A stretch of 64,000 nt of DNA from Geothrix terrae (GCF_022808775.1 NZ_JAKZLA010000003.1:62001-126000), one strand, 5' to 3'. Shown: positions 1 to 7,962, counted from the first letter of the stretch. A program made the numbers and translations. The notes: generated from the sequence alone by a model not told the origin.

Positions 1-11
1 GCCTAAACGGA

Positions 12-53
12 CCCCGGAGGGTCTCGTAGGACTTTGAGAACCGTTCTCCGGGG
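12..53 (+). promoter_or_regulatory. Overlapping palindromes upstream of the first gene
   Basis: A 13-bp palindrome (GAGAAC-C-GTTCTC, 36-48) lies inside a wider inverted repeat, CCCCGGAG (12-19) with CTCCGGGG (46-53). The two folds exclude each other, and the wider one would cover the GGGGA ribosome-binding sequence before the ATG at 61. It could be an operator or a leader structure. The sequence alone does not decide, and the window edge hides the promoter. Confidence 0.35.
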
Positions 54-60
54 ATCTTTC

Positions 61-2250
61 ATGCGCCATCCGGCCTTGGCCTTCGCCTGCCTGCCCATCC
101 TGGCCTCCCAGGCCCCCCATCCGCCCCACCTGGCCATCCCCCGGCTGGCCCAGGCGCCTTCCATGGCCCGGGACGCGGACCTCTCCACCTGGAAGGATGC
201 CCAGGTCCTCACCGAGTTCGGCATGATCATGCCGGACGACCAGGGCGAGAACCGCTGGCCCACCATTGTCCACGTGGGCTGGGGCCCCGATGCGCTCTAC
301 GTCGCCGTGGAAGCCAAGGACCCCGAGCCATCGAAGATCCACGCCGCCCGCCACATGCGCGACACCAACAACGGCGACTTCGACTTCGTGGGCGTGGACC
401 TGGACCCCTCCGGCAAAGGCCAGAGCATCGTCCGCTTTTTCGTGACGCCCCTGGGCGGCCAGATCGACGAGATCATGACAGACAGCACCGGCGAGAACGC
501 CTCCTACGACTGCCTCTGGGATTCCACCGGCGTGCTGACGCCGGACGGCTACGTCGTGAAGATGCGCATTCCCTACAGCAGCTTGCGCCGGCGACCCGGC
601 GACTGGGCCTTCCGCATCCTGCGCATCATCCCCCGGGAACGGCGCTACGGCATCTCCTGGCCGCGCATGAGCAAGGACGTGCAGTGCGACATCTGCCAGA
701 TGGCCCGGGTCTCCGGCGCCCCGGTGGACAAGCCCGGCTCACCCTTCCTGGTGATCCCCTTCGCCACCTACACCCGCGCCCAGTCGCTGGAGACCAACCC
801 GTCGGCCCCCGTGGAATCCAAGGCCCGCCTGGGCATGGATGTCCGCTACGCCACCACCGCCCTCACCTTCGAAGGCACCTACCGGCCCGACTTCGCCACG
901 GCGGACGCGGATGTGGACCCGCTTCAGATCAACAGCCGGTTCAAGGTGTTCTATCCCGAGCGCCGGCCCTTCTTCCTGGAGGGCATGGATCTTCTTTCCC
1001 CTCCGGCGGCCCAGCGGCAGTTCTTCAGCCGCTCCATCCAGAGCCCCCTCTACGGCCTGAAGGCCTCGGGCCAGGGCTCGCTGGCCAGCTGGACCATGCT
1101 CCACGCCAAGGACGAGGATGGCGGCCTCATGCTGAGCGCCAACGGCGCCCAGGGCGTCGAGGGTCTGCCCACCCAGGACACGGCGGCCGCGCTGCGCTTC
1201 CAGTTGGACGGGCGCGGCTCGGGCCTCTCCTTCCTCGGCACGGACAAGCGCCTGCAGGGCGGGCCGGATGCCGCCGGCGGGCTGATCGGCGGCCAGAGCG
1301 GCGGCCTCTATCTGGATCAGTACCTGGGCTCCGAATTCCACTTCATCGGCAGCGCCATGACCGCCACCTCGCACCTCCCCCAGGCCGATGGCAGCCTCCT
1401 CTCCCAGCGCGGCACCTCCACCTCCGCCGAGCTGGACTGGAACACCCGCCACTGGTTCGCCACCGCCGTCAGCCAGACCACCAGCCCCGGCCTGGTGCTG
1501 GTCTCGGGGTTCACCGATCTCCGAGGCTACCGCCAGCAGAACGGGACCTTCGGCTGGCAGAGCAACTGGAATGGGGGGAAGCTCTCCCAGGCGAACCTCT
1601 ACCTGCGCGCACGCCGCCTCGTGTGGTGGGATGGAAATCCCTTCGACCGCGCCGTGGGCCTGAGCACCTATGTGGAGACCGCCGACCGCTGGGCCTGGAG
1701 CCTGGACTGGGACATCGCGGGGCGCACCTGGGCGGACGACGAGGTGACCTCCAACGCCACCCGCAATATCAACATGGCCCTGAGCTGGAAGAAGCTCAGC
1801 TGGGCCCAGATGCTGGTGCGGGTCATCCACGGGCGCACCATCGACCTGGCCTCGGGGGCCCCGGCACGCATCCACACCCTCAGCTTCAGTTCCCATGGCG
1901 CCATCGGGGATGTGTGCTACGACCTCTCCGCACAGAAGACCGAGCTGAACCGCGAGTCCGACGACCTGCTGCTCGTGCGGGCGCGGAAGCTGGCCGCCAC
2001 GGCCACCTACCAGATGCCGCGGTTCTTCTACCTGAAGACCCAGGCGTTCGTGGTGCGGTACGGCGGCTCCGAGATCGACGGCGTGGACAAATTCCTCAAG
2101 GCCTTCCTGGGCTGGCAGCCCAATGCCTTCACCAATGCCTACCTGGGCTGGTCCGGCCAGCGGCGGCGCGACCCCCTCGCCATCCTGCCCACCGAGCGCA
2201 TGGTGGAGCGGGGCGTGTTCGCCAAGCTGGCCTACGCCATGCAGTTTTGA
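61..2250 (+). CDS. DUF5916-type outer-membrane protein with family 9 carbohydrate-binding-like domain
   Basis: A 729-residue predicted outer-membrane protein. The ATG at 61 is chosen because it opens a signal peptide (MRHPALAFACLPILASQA) and follows GGGGA; a TTG at 34 is in frame but would bury that signal. Residues about 25-220 read as a CBM9-like beta-sandwich (DLSTWKDAQ, YVAVEAKDPEPSKI, VGVDLDPSGKG). The remainder has alternating aromatic beta-strand texture with FYPERRPFFLEG, seen in this family, and the chain ends in phenylalanine as barrel proteins do. The family is common in Acidobacteriota and Bacteroidota but its substrate is unknown. A role in surface binding or uptake is inference. 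Confidence 0.72.
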   Translation: MRHPALAFACLPILASQAPHPPHLAIPRLAQAPSMARDADLSTWKDAQVLTEFGMIMPDDQGENRWPTIVHVGWGPDALYVAVEAKDPEPSKIHAARHMRDTNNGDFDFVGVDLDPSGKGQSIVRFFVTPLGGQIDEIMTDSTGENASYDCLWDSTGVLTPDGYVVKMRIPYSSLRRRPGDWAFRILRIIPRERRYGISWPRMSKDVQCDICQMARVSGAPVDKPGSPFLVIPFATYTRAQSLETNPSAPVESKARLGMDVRYATTALTFEGTYRPDFATADADVDPLQINSRFKVFYPERRPFFLEGMDLLSPPAAQRQFFSRSIQSPLYGLKASGQGSLASWTMLHAKDEDGGLMLSANGAQGVEGLPTQDTAAALRFQLDGRGSGLSFLGTDKRLQGGPDAAGGLIGGQSGGLYLDQYLGSEFHFIGSAMTATSHLPQADGSLLSQRGTSTSAELDWNTRHWFATAVSQTTSPGLVLVSGFTDLRGYRQQNGTFGWQSNWNGGKLSQANLYLRARRLVWWDGNPFDRAVGLSTYVETADRWAWSLDWDIAGRTWADDEVTSNATRNINMALSWKKLSWAQMLVRVIHGRTIDLASGAPARIHTLSFSSHGAIGDVCYDLSAQKTELNRESDDLLLVRARKLAATATYQMPRFFYLKTQAFVVRYGGSEIDGVDKFLKAFLGWQPNAFTNAYLGWSGQRRRDPLAILPTERMVERGVFAKLAYAMQF

Positions 2251-2272
2251 GAGGTCTCTCGAAGGCAAGAAT

Positions 2273-2375
2273 TTGGGAACGCGAAGGAAAGCGGAGAAAC
2301 GGAGGAGAGCGGAGGAAATGAAGATATTTCCGCTTTCCTCGGCCCCTACCCTTTCCTCAGCTTTCTGAATTCCTC
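2273..2375. repeat. Purine/pyrimidine palindromic intergenic element A
   Basis: The left half is purine-rich with repeated GCGGAG/GGAG words (2280-2323). The right half is the pyrimidine-rich complement (2326-2378). The core GGAAAT (2314-2319) pairs with ATTTCC (2326-2331), and flanking GAGGAGAGCGGA pairs imperfectly with GCTTTCCTC. It lies between two plus-strand genes. It belongs to the same type as the elements at 6081-6172, 42378-42469 and 63066-63134. It may act as a terminator or be a small dispersed repeat. Confidence 0.55.
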
Positions 2376-2406
2376 TTCCACCCATGAGCCGGCACCATGG
2401 GCCAGG

Positions 2407-2412
2407 TACACT
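2407..2412 (+). promoter_or_regulatory. -10 hexamer TACACT at -12 to -7 of a start codon
   Basis: TACACT begins exactly 12 nt before the ATG at 2419, so transcription would start at or next to the start codon. Five other genes here share this spacing. No good -35 is visible, and no spaced ribosome-binding site precedes the ATG. Confidence 0.5.
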
Positions 2413-2418
2413 GGGCGG

Positions 2419-3093
2419 ATGCTGGAATTCAGGGAGGTCACCCGCGCCTACGAACTCGGCGGCGAGCGCGCCGGCGTGTTCGGCGTGTCGCTGGCGGTTC
2501 CGAAGGGCTGCCTGGCGGTGCTGGCGGGCCCCAGCGGCAGCGGCAAGACCACCCTTCTCCAGCTGGCGGGCCTCCTGGACCAGCCCGACGGGGGCGCCGT
2601 CCTCCTGGATGGACAGGAGGTGTCCAGCCTCTCTGAGCGCGAACGCTGCGGCCTCCGCCTATCCCGGCTGGGCTTCGTGTTCCAGGCCTTCAACCTGGTG
2701 CCCGTGCTCACGGCCCTGGAGAACGCCATGCTGCCCCTGCAGCTTCAGGGCCTGCCCGAGGACGAGGCCCGCCGCCGGGCCGAGGCGGCCCTCAAGCGTG
2801 TCGGGCTCTCGGACCGCCTGCACCATCGCCCCGGCCAGCTCAGCGGCGGCCAGCAGCAACGCGCTGCCATCGCGCGCGCCCTGGCTCCCGATCCCCTCCT
2901 GGTGCTGGCGGACGAGCCCACCGCCAGCCTCGACCACGCCCACGGCGGTCCCCTCATGGACCTCATGGCCGAGCTGGCCGCCGAGCGGGGCGCCACATTC
3001 CTGGTGGCCAGCCATGATCCCGCTGTCATCGCCCGCGCCGATCATGTCTTCCGCCTCGCCGACGGGCGGCTCATCGAGGAGGAGCACCGGTGA
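2419..3093 (+). CDS. ABC transporter ATP-binding protein, LolD/MacB type
   Basis: A 224-residue cytoplasmic ATPase that would power the permease encoded next. Walker A GPSGSGKT is at about residues 37-44, Q-loop FVFQAFNLVPVLTALEN, signature LSGGQQQR, Walker B LLVLADEP and the switch histidine in VASHD. The FQAFNLVP...TALEN pattern and small size fit the LolD/MacB/FtsE group, which handles lipoproteins, macrolides or envelope stress rather than bulk solute import. Its TGA overlaps the permease GTG, so the two are translationally coupled. No periplasmic fusion protein is adjacent, so the substrate is open. The segment after Walker B (SLDHAHGG) is less typical than the usual SLDxxxG form. Confidence 0.9.
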   Translation: MLEFREVTRAYELGGERAGVFGVSLAVPKGCLAVLAGPSGSGKTTLLQLAGLLDQPDGGAVLLDGQEVSSLSERERCGLRLSRLGFVFQAFNLVPVLTALENAMLPLQLQGLPEDEARRRAEAALKRVGLSDRLHHRPGQLSGGQQQRAAIARALAPDPLLVLADEPTASLDHAHGGPLMDLMAELAAERGATFLVASHDPAVIARADHVFRLADGRLIEEEHR

Positions 3094-4334
3094 TCCTCGC
3101 CCGCCTGGCCCTCCGGAACCTGCTGCGCCAGCGGCGGCGCACGGCGCTGACGCTCATGGTGGTGGTGGCGGGCTTCCTGGCCCTGAGCCTGGCCGGAGGC
3201 TTCATGGCGCAGACCTTCCAGGGCCTTGCCGATGGCGCCATCCGCGGGGGCCTGGGCCACCTGCAGGTGATGGCCCCCGGCGCACTGGAGGGTGACGAGG
3301 CCCAGAGCCTGGAGAAGGCCCTGCCCGAAGGCGAGGCCTTGGCAGCGCAGCTCCGGCAGGACCCCGCCGTGGCGGAGGTGCTACCCCGCATCCAGTTCAT
3401 GGGCCTGCTCAGCAGCGGCCCGAAGAGCGTGGCCTTCCTGGGCACCGCCGTGGATCCGGCCCTGGAGCCGAAGCACATGGCCTGTCTGGACGCCCTGAAG
3501 GATGGAGCCAAGGCCCGCGGCGGCGGGGGCTCGCGCTGGCTGTCCACGGATCCGGCCGCCCGCGAGGTGATTCTCGGCACGGGCCTGGCCCGGAGCCTGG
3601 GGGCCTCCGTGGGCAGCCTGCTCACCCTCATGTCCACCACCAGGGACGGCGCGCTCAACGCCCTGGATGTGGAAGTCGTCGGCCTCCAGGACCAAGGCCT
3701 GAAGGAGCTGAACGACCGGGTCCTCACCGTGGGCCTCGCCACGGCCACCCAGCTGCTGGACGCGGGCCCGGCCCGCTCGCGGCTCTCGGTCGTGTTGAAG
3801 CGTCCCGGCGACACGGCCGCCGAGCAGGCGCGGCTCCAGGCCCTGCTACCCGGAACCACGGTGAAGCCCTGGTTCGAGCTGGCCTCCTTCTATCGGCAGG
3901 TGAAGCTCCTCTACTACGCCATCTTCGGCTTCATGGGCCTGGTGCTCTTCCTGGTGGTGCTGCTGGCCACGGCCAACACGCTGCTCATGTCCGTCATGGA
4001 GCGCGTCCGCGAGTTCGGCGTGCTGCGGGCCATGGGCCTCCGGCCCGGCCAGCTGCTGGCCCTGCTCCAGTGGGAGGGCGCCTTCCTGGGCCTCTTCGGC
4101 AGCGCCCTGGGCCTGGCCGCCACCCTACTGCTGCGGGCGGGCCTCAATGCCCTGCACCTCCAGATGCCCGCTCCACCGGGCACCAGCCACGGCTACGAGC
4201 TGGACATCCACCTCGTGCCCGGCGTCTACGCCCTGGTGGCCCTGGGCCTTCAGGCCACGCTCCAGGTGAGCGCCCTGTTCCCCGGCCTGAAGGCCGCGAA
4301 GCTCCGCATCGTGGAGGCATTGAGACATGTCTGA
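3090..4334 (+). CDS. ABC transporter permease, FtsX/MacB family
   Basis: A 414-residue inner-membrane permease starting at GTG 3090, inside the stop of the ATPase gene. The topology fits the family: an N-terminal helix after ARLALRNLLRQRRRTALTL, a periplasmic region of about 200 residues (40-270), then three C-terminal helices including FGFMGLVLFLVVLLATANTL. The cytoplasmic segment MERVREFGVLRAMGLRPGQL is the usual FtsX-domain signature (ER.REFG.LRA.G). It is probably a lipoprotein-export or envelope-maintenance transporter. Immediately downstream lies the head hairpin of the 66-bp repeat array. Confidence 0.88.
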   Translation: MILARLALRNLLRQRRRTALTLMVVVAGFLALSLAGGFMAQTFQGLADGAIRGGLGHLQVMAPGALEGDEAQSLEKALPEGEALAAQLRQDPAVAEVLPRIQFMGLLSSGPKSVAFLGTAVDPALEPKHMACLDALKDGAKARGGGGSRWLSTDPAAREVILGTGLARSLGASVGSLLTLMSTTRDGALNALDVEVVGLQDQGLKELNDRVLTVGLATATQLLDAGPARSRLSVVLKRPGDTAAEQARLQALLPGTTVKPWFELASFYRQVKLLYYAIFGFMGLVLFLVVLLATANTLLMSVMERVREFGVLRAMGLRPGQLLALLQWEGAFLGLFGSALGLAATLLLRAGLNALHLQMPAPPGTSHGYELDIHLVPGVYALVALGLQATLQVSALFPGLKAAKLRIVEALRHV

Positions 4335-4338
4335 GCCC

Positions 4339-4388
4339 CTCGGGTGACTTCGCAGGCTGCGGGGCAGCCTGCGAAGTCGGGACCCGAG
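4339..4388 (+). terminator. Head hairpin of repeat array 1, 4 nt after the permease stop
   Basis: Perfect 15-bp arms at 4346-4360 and 4364-4378 with a GGG loop. The stem continues as CTCGGGT (4339-4345) with ACCCGAG (4382-4388) across a GGG bulge (4379-4381). There is no U-tract. The same plan, with a different apical stem and the same bulge, follows the HU gene at 60321-60370. It could be a 3' end stabiliser, a terminator, or the first element of the array. Confidence 0.6.
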
Positions 4389-4735
4389 GAGGCTCAGAGT
4401 CACGACGGTATGGGTCGGAACAGGCTGCGGCAGCCTGCGAAGTCGGGACCCGGGGAGGCTCAGAGTCACGACGGTATGGGTCGGAACAGGCTGCGACAGC
4501 CTGCGAAGTCGGGACCCGAGGAGGCTCAGAGTCACGACGGTATGGGTCGGAGCAGGCTGCGACAGCCGGCGAAATCGGGACCCGAGGAGGCTCAGAGTCA
4601 CGACGGTGTGGGTCGGAGCAGGCTGCGACAGCCGGCGAAGTCGGGACCCGGGGAGGCTCAGAGTCACGACGGTGTGGGTCGGAGCAGGCTGCGACAGCCT
4701 GCGAAGTCGGGACCCGAGGAGGCCCAGAGTCACGA
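4371..4735 (+). repeat. 66-bp tandem repeat array, five full units and a partial sixth
   Basis: Units start at 4371, 4437, 4503, 4569, 4635 and 4701, each exactly 66 bp apart; the last decays after about 4735. Every unit carries GTCGGGACCC (A in place of G at the second core position in unit 4, as ATCGGGACCC), then an AGGAGG or GGGAGG word and CAGAGTCACGA. Unit junctions have a small hairpin (CAGGCTG-CGA-CAGCCTG), weakened in two units. As 66 is divisible by three, several frames on both strands stay open; the best is GTG 4344 to 4826 (160 residues, 22-residue repeats containing SGPEEA). Third-position GC in one unit is 16 of 22 codons, so coding is doubtful. The interval 4335-4827 holds no confident gene. 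Confidence 0.85.
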
Positions 4736-4815
4736 TGGCGGGGACGCGACAGGCTGGGAAACCGGTATTCGAGCCGATCCATCGCGCGTCGACCTGAGTG
4801 GAAGCGCTATTACCT

Positions 4816-4821
4816 TAGACT
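4816..4821 (+). promoter_or_regulatory. -10 hexamer TAGACT at -12 to -7 of a start codon
   Basis: TAGACT begins exactly 12 nt before the ATG at 4828. The bases between hexamer and start (GTTGAC) contain no ribosome-binding sequence, which fits a leaderless transcript. CTGAGT at 4793-4798 is a weak -35 candidate at 17-bp spacing. Confidence 0.55.
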
Positions 4822-4827
4822 GTTGAC

Positions 4828-5475
4828 ATGTCGCCTCGAATCGCATTCCTGACTCTTCTCCTCGGCCTCCCCCTTAGGGCCGACGGTGTCGAGGTGGCCC
4901 TCGGCGTTTCCGTGGGTCCCACGGCACGGGGGGCGGCCCCGGGGAGTTCGGGCGACAACACGACCGCGTTCCAGGCACGGGTGGGCTGGGACCATGCGGC
5001 CTCCCAGATCGAGATGGATCAGTGGCAGGCGCTGGCCCAGGCCGGATCCAGCCATGACCTCCAGTACGCGATGGCAGGCGCCGGATGGCAGAGAAGCTGG
5101 TGGACGGAGGAACATGGCCTCCAGGGGGCCCTGGGGGCCGAACTCCGCCTGGAGCGATACGAGGGCCACAGCAGCCTCGCGACCGGCCCCTCCCCGCTGG
5201 AAGGCGACCGCGCCTGGATGGTCCGACCTTGGCTGCGGGCCCAAGCGGGGTTCCGCGGCATTCTCATCCCCTTCCTTCCTGGCCGAACGGGTGACCTCCT
5301 CGCCCTTCTCACCCGGGGCGGCACCTACGCGCACCCCTTCACCCGTCTGGAATTGGCCGTGCCCCTCTGGCGTCAGGGGGGTGAGGGCCCCAATGGCCTG
5401 CTTCGCCGAATGGCTCCGCGATGGGAGGCCTCCGTCCAGTTCGGCATGCGGTTCGGCCGTCCTTCCCGCCTTTGA
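4828..5475 (+). CDS. Secreted protein of unknown function, possible small beta-barrel
   Basis: A 215-residue protein I do not recognise. It opens with a signal peptide (MSPRIAFLTLLLGLPLRADG), so it is exported. The mature part has alternating hydrophobic and polar residues with many aromatics (WDHAASQIEMDQW, WQRSWWTEEHGLQGALGAEL) and ends WEASVQFGMRFGRPSRL, which resembles an outer-membrane barrel. No lipobox or conserved catalytic motif is visible. It follows the 66-bp repeats, probably has its own leaderless promoter, and sits 28 bp before the pgpA gene. Confidence 0.65.
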   Translation: MSPRIAFLTLLLGLPLRADGVEVALGVSVGPTARGAAPGSSGDNTTAFQARVGWDHAASQIEMDQWQALAQAGSSHDLQYAMAGAGWQRSWWTEEHGLQGALGAELRLERYEGHSSLATGPSPLEGDRAWMVRPWLRAQAGFRGILIPFLPGRTGDLLALLTRGGTYAHPFTRLELAVPLWRQGGEGPNGLLRRMAPRWEASVQFGMRFGRPSRL

Positions 5476-5503
5476 AGGTTGCGACCCCTGAAGGGGATGA
5501 CAC

Positions 5504-6070
5504 ATGGACGCCACCCAACCCCGATCAACCCGGAGGGCCCCTCGCCCCGCCTGGTGGCTGGCCACGGGCTTCGGCAGCGGCTACCTGAAACCCGCCCCGG
5601 GCACCTGGGGCAGCCTGGCGGGACTGGTGGCCTGGCTCCTGCTGGTGTGGATCGTCCGCGGTTGGTCCCTCCCGTCCTGGGTCCTCCTGGCGGCGCCGCC
5701 GGCCCTCGCCCTGATGGCCGTGTGGGCGGCGGATGAGGTGGTGAAGGAAACCGGCCAGGAGGATCCCTCCTTCGTCGTGATCGACGAATGGGCCGGCCTC
5801 TGGGTCGCCCTCACCCCCCTGCTGTTCACGGTGACGGCCCAGCCCCAGGCCTGGAGCCTGTGGGCGGCGCGGCTGGTGGCCCCCTTCCTGCTCTTCCGCC
5901 TCTTCGACATCTGGAAACCCGGGGTCGTGGACCGCGCCCAGCAGCTCCCGGGGGGCTGGGGCGTGGTGATGGACGACGTGCTGGCCGGCCTGCTGGCCGC
6001 GCTCATCGTCTGGCCCCTGGACCGCTGGCTGGGCGCCCAGTCGCTCCTGCATCCGGGGCTGTGGCGGTAG
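5504..6070 (+). CDS. pgpA: Phosphatidylglycerophosphatase A
   Basis: A 188-residue inner-membrane enzyme that removes phosphate from phosphatidylglycerol phosphate in phospholipid synthesis. Family motifs appear in order: LKPAPGTWGSLAG near the N-terminus, VVIDEWAGLWVAL in the middle, FRLFDIWKPG, and the C-terminal GVVMDDVLAGLLAAL. Four hydrophobic segments match PgpA. The ATG at 5504 follows AAGGGGATG at suitable spacing. Its neighbours give no pathway context; it is the last plus-strand gene before the convergent helicase. Confidence 0.93.
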   Translation: MDATQPRSTRRAPRPAWWLATGFGSGYLKPAPGTWGSLAGLVAWLLLVWIVRGWSLPSWVLLAAPPALALMAVWAADEVVKETGQEDPSFVVIDEWAGLWVALTPLLFTVTAQPQAWSLWAARLVAPFLLFRLFDIWKPGVVDRAQQLPGGWGVVMDDVLAGLLAALIVWPLDRWLGAQSLLHPGLWR

Positions 6071-6080
6071 CAACAAAACC

Positions 6081-6172
6081 ACTCTCGCAGAGATCGCTGA
6101 GGGAGCAGAGAACGCGGAGCATGAACGCCTCTCTCCGCGTGCCTCCGCCATCCTCCGCGCGCTCCGCACGAG
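6081..6172. repeat. Purine/pyrimidine palindromic intergenic element B
   Basis: A purine-rich stretch (about 6086-6119, CGCAGAG and GCGGAG words) is followed by its pyrimidine-rich counterpart (6132-6166, CTCCGCG words). ACGCGGAG (6112-6119) pairs exactly with CTCCGCGT (6133-6140). It lies between convergent pgpA and the helicase, a natural terminator position, and is the most degraded of the four elements. Confidence 0.45.
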
Positions 6173-6187
6173 TTTTTCAGTCCAGCT

Positions 6188-7933
6188 TCAACCTGCGGTT
6201 TCTTCCAACAGCCGCTTCCACACGGCGGGCTCGCTCAGCCGCCCCGTTTCGTCGAAGTGGCGGCTCTCGATGAGGTAGCGGTAGCCCTGCTCGGTGAGGA
6301 AGAGCTGGCGGTTGCGGGCGAACTCCTGCTCGGTGGTGTCGCGGCTGATGAGCGAATAGAAATAGCTCACGTTGCGCTCGCCCTTGGGGCGCAGAATGCG
6401 GCCCAGGCGCTGGGCCTCCTCCTGCCGCGAGCCGAAGGTGCCGCTCACCTGGATGGCCACGCTGGCATCCGGCAGGTCGATGGCGAAGTTGGCCACCTTG
6501 CTGACGATGAGGATGCGGAGGTCCCCCTCGCGGAACTGCCGGAAGAGTGTCTCGCGCTCCTTCTCCGGCGTCTGGCCGGTCAGCACCGGCGCCCCCAGCC
6601 GCTCGCCGATGATGCGGAGCTGCTCGAGATACTGCCCGATGATGAGGATGTTGTCGGTCGGATGCCCCGCCAACAGCTCGTCCATCACGACCATCTTCAG
6701 GCTGTTCTCGGAGGCGATGCGGAAGCGCTGGCGCTGGTCCGCCACGGCGTATTCCATCCGCTCGTCCGTGGGCAGGGGGACGCGGATCTCCAGGCAGTGC
6801 GCCGTGGCGATGAAGCCGTCCTTCTCCAGCATCTTCCAGGGCACGTCCACCCGCTTGGGGCCGATGAGGCTGAAGACGTCCTCCTCCTTGCCGTCCTCGC
6901 GCACCAGGGTCGCCGTGAGACCCAGGCGCCGCTTGGCCTGGAGCTCGGCCACGGCCCGGAACACCGGGGCGGGCAGCATGTGCACCTCGTCATAGATCAC
7001 CAGGCCCCAGTTGGCGGCCTCGAAAAGCTTGAAGTGCTCGAAGGGGCCGGTCTTGCTCTTGCGGTAGGTGAGGATCTGGTAGGTGGCGATGGTGACGGGC
7101 TTGATCTCCTTGGTGTCGCCCGTGTAGAGGCCCACCTGGTCTTCCGTGAGGGTGGTCTTGTCCAGCAGCTCCTGCTTCCACTGCTTCACGGCGGTGCCGT
7201 TGGTGGTGAGCACCAGGGTGTGGGTCTGCAGGCTGCCCATGCAGCCGATGCCGATGACGGTCTTGCCGGCTCCGCAGGGAAGCACCAGCACACCGGCGCC
7301 ACCATCCGGCCCGCCTCCGGCGTGGAAGACATCCACGGCCGCTTGCTGGTAGTGGCGCAGGCCGAAGGGCTTGCCGTTCTGCTTGGTGATGGGCGACAAC
7401 TCGAAGGGCAGCGGATCGCCGGGCTTGTAGCCGGCCATGTCCTGCACGGGATGGCCCAGGCGGATGAGCTGGAGTTTGGCCTCGCCCCGCATGCCCGTCT
7501 GGAGGAAGATGCCCTTCTCGTCCGGGTAGGGCTCCGCCAGCATTCCCTGCAGCGACTTCTGGTTCTCCAGCTCCCAGAAGAGGCCCCGGTCGTCCATCTC
7601 CAGGGCCAGGCGGTCCCCCTTGGCCACCAGGCGCAGCTTGCCGTAGCGCGTGCCGTGATCCTCGATCTCCTGTAGCAGGTTCTGGGGTACCGGGTACTTG
7701 GACCAGGTGTTCAGCGTCTCGATCATGTCCTGGCAGGCCACGCCGGAGGCCGAGGCGTTCCACAGGCTCAGCGGGGTGATGCGGTAGGTGTGGATATGTT
7801 CGGGGCTCTTCACCAGCTCCGCGAACCGAGCCAGCTCGTCGCGCACCTGCTCGAAGGCGGGATGGGCCACCTCGAGCAGCAGGGTGCGATCGCTCTGGAC
7901 GATCAGGGGATTGTCGGGACGGAGGGCGATCAC
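6188..7933 (-). CDS. XPB-family DNA helicase (superfamily 2)
   Basis: A 581-residue ATP-dependent DNA helicase of the bacterial XPB/Rad25 type. An N-terminal damage-recognition-like region (1-190) precedes motor 1 with Walker A LPCGAGKT (about 218-225), DEVH box (about 315-318) and the XPB-specific RED motif in LVREDGKEE (about 345-347). Motor 2 has FAIDLPDASVAIQVSG and motif VI QRLGRILRPKG. Such proteins unwind DNA in repair or transcription contexts. The start is a GTG. A -10-like TAGGCT lies 24 nt upstream. Its usual partner, a helicase-associated-domain protein, is at 15408-17318 rather than adjacent. Confidence 0.92.
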   Translation of the reverse strand: MIALRPDNPLIVQSDRTLLLEVAHPAFEQVRDELARFAELVKSPEHIHTYRITPLSLWNASASGVACQDMIETLNTWSKYPVPQNLLQEIEDHGTRYGKLRLVAKGDRLALEMDDRGLFWELENQKSLQGMLAEPYPDEKGIFLQTGMRGEAKLQLIRLGHPVQDMAGYKPGDPLPFELSPITKQNGKPFGLRHYQQAAVDVFHAGGGPDGGAGVLVLPCGAGKTVIGIGCMGSLQTHTLVLTTNGTAVKQWKQELLDKTTLTEDQVGLYTGDTKEIKPVTIATYQILTYRKSKTGPFEHFKLFEAANWGLVIYDEVHMLPAPVFRAVAELQAKRRLGLTATLVREDGKEEDVFSLIGPKRVDVPWKMLEKDGFIATAHCLEIRVPLPTDERMEYAVADQRQRFRIASENSLKMVVMDELLAGHPTDNILIIGQYLEQLRIIGERLGAPVLTGQTPEKERETLFRQFREGDLRILIVSKVANFAIDLPDASVAIQVSGTFGSRQEEAQRLGRILRPKGERNVSYFYSLISRDTTEQEFARNRQLFLTEQGYRYLIESRHFDETGRLSEPAVWKRLLEETAG

Positions 7934-7956
7934 GGTGGCGGCAGACCCAAACCTCC

Positions 7957-7962
7957 AGCCTA
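7957..7962 (-). promoter_or_regulatory. -10-like TAGGCT for the XPB gene
   Basis: On the minus strand TAGGCT lies 24 nt before the GTG at 7933, giving a short leader. It matches the TAnnCT form found at other promoters here. No clear -35 is visible. Confidence 0.35.

Noticed and set aside
4371-4735. CRISPR array
   Set aside because: Units are contiguous with no unique spacers, are 66 bp long, and no cas genes are near.
4344-4826. 160-residue frame through the 66-bp repeats as an ordinary gene
   Set aside because: The frame is open mainly because the repeat period is divisible by three, other frames are also open, and third-position GC is lower than in neighbouring genes. Kept as a finding, not called as a CDS.
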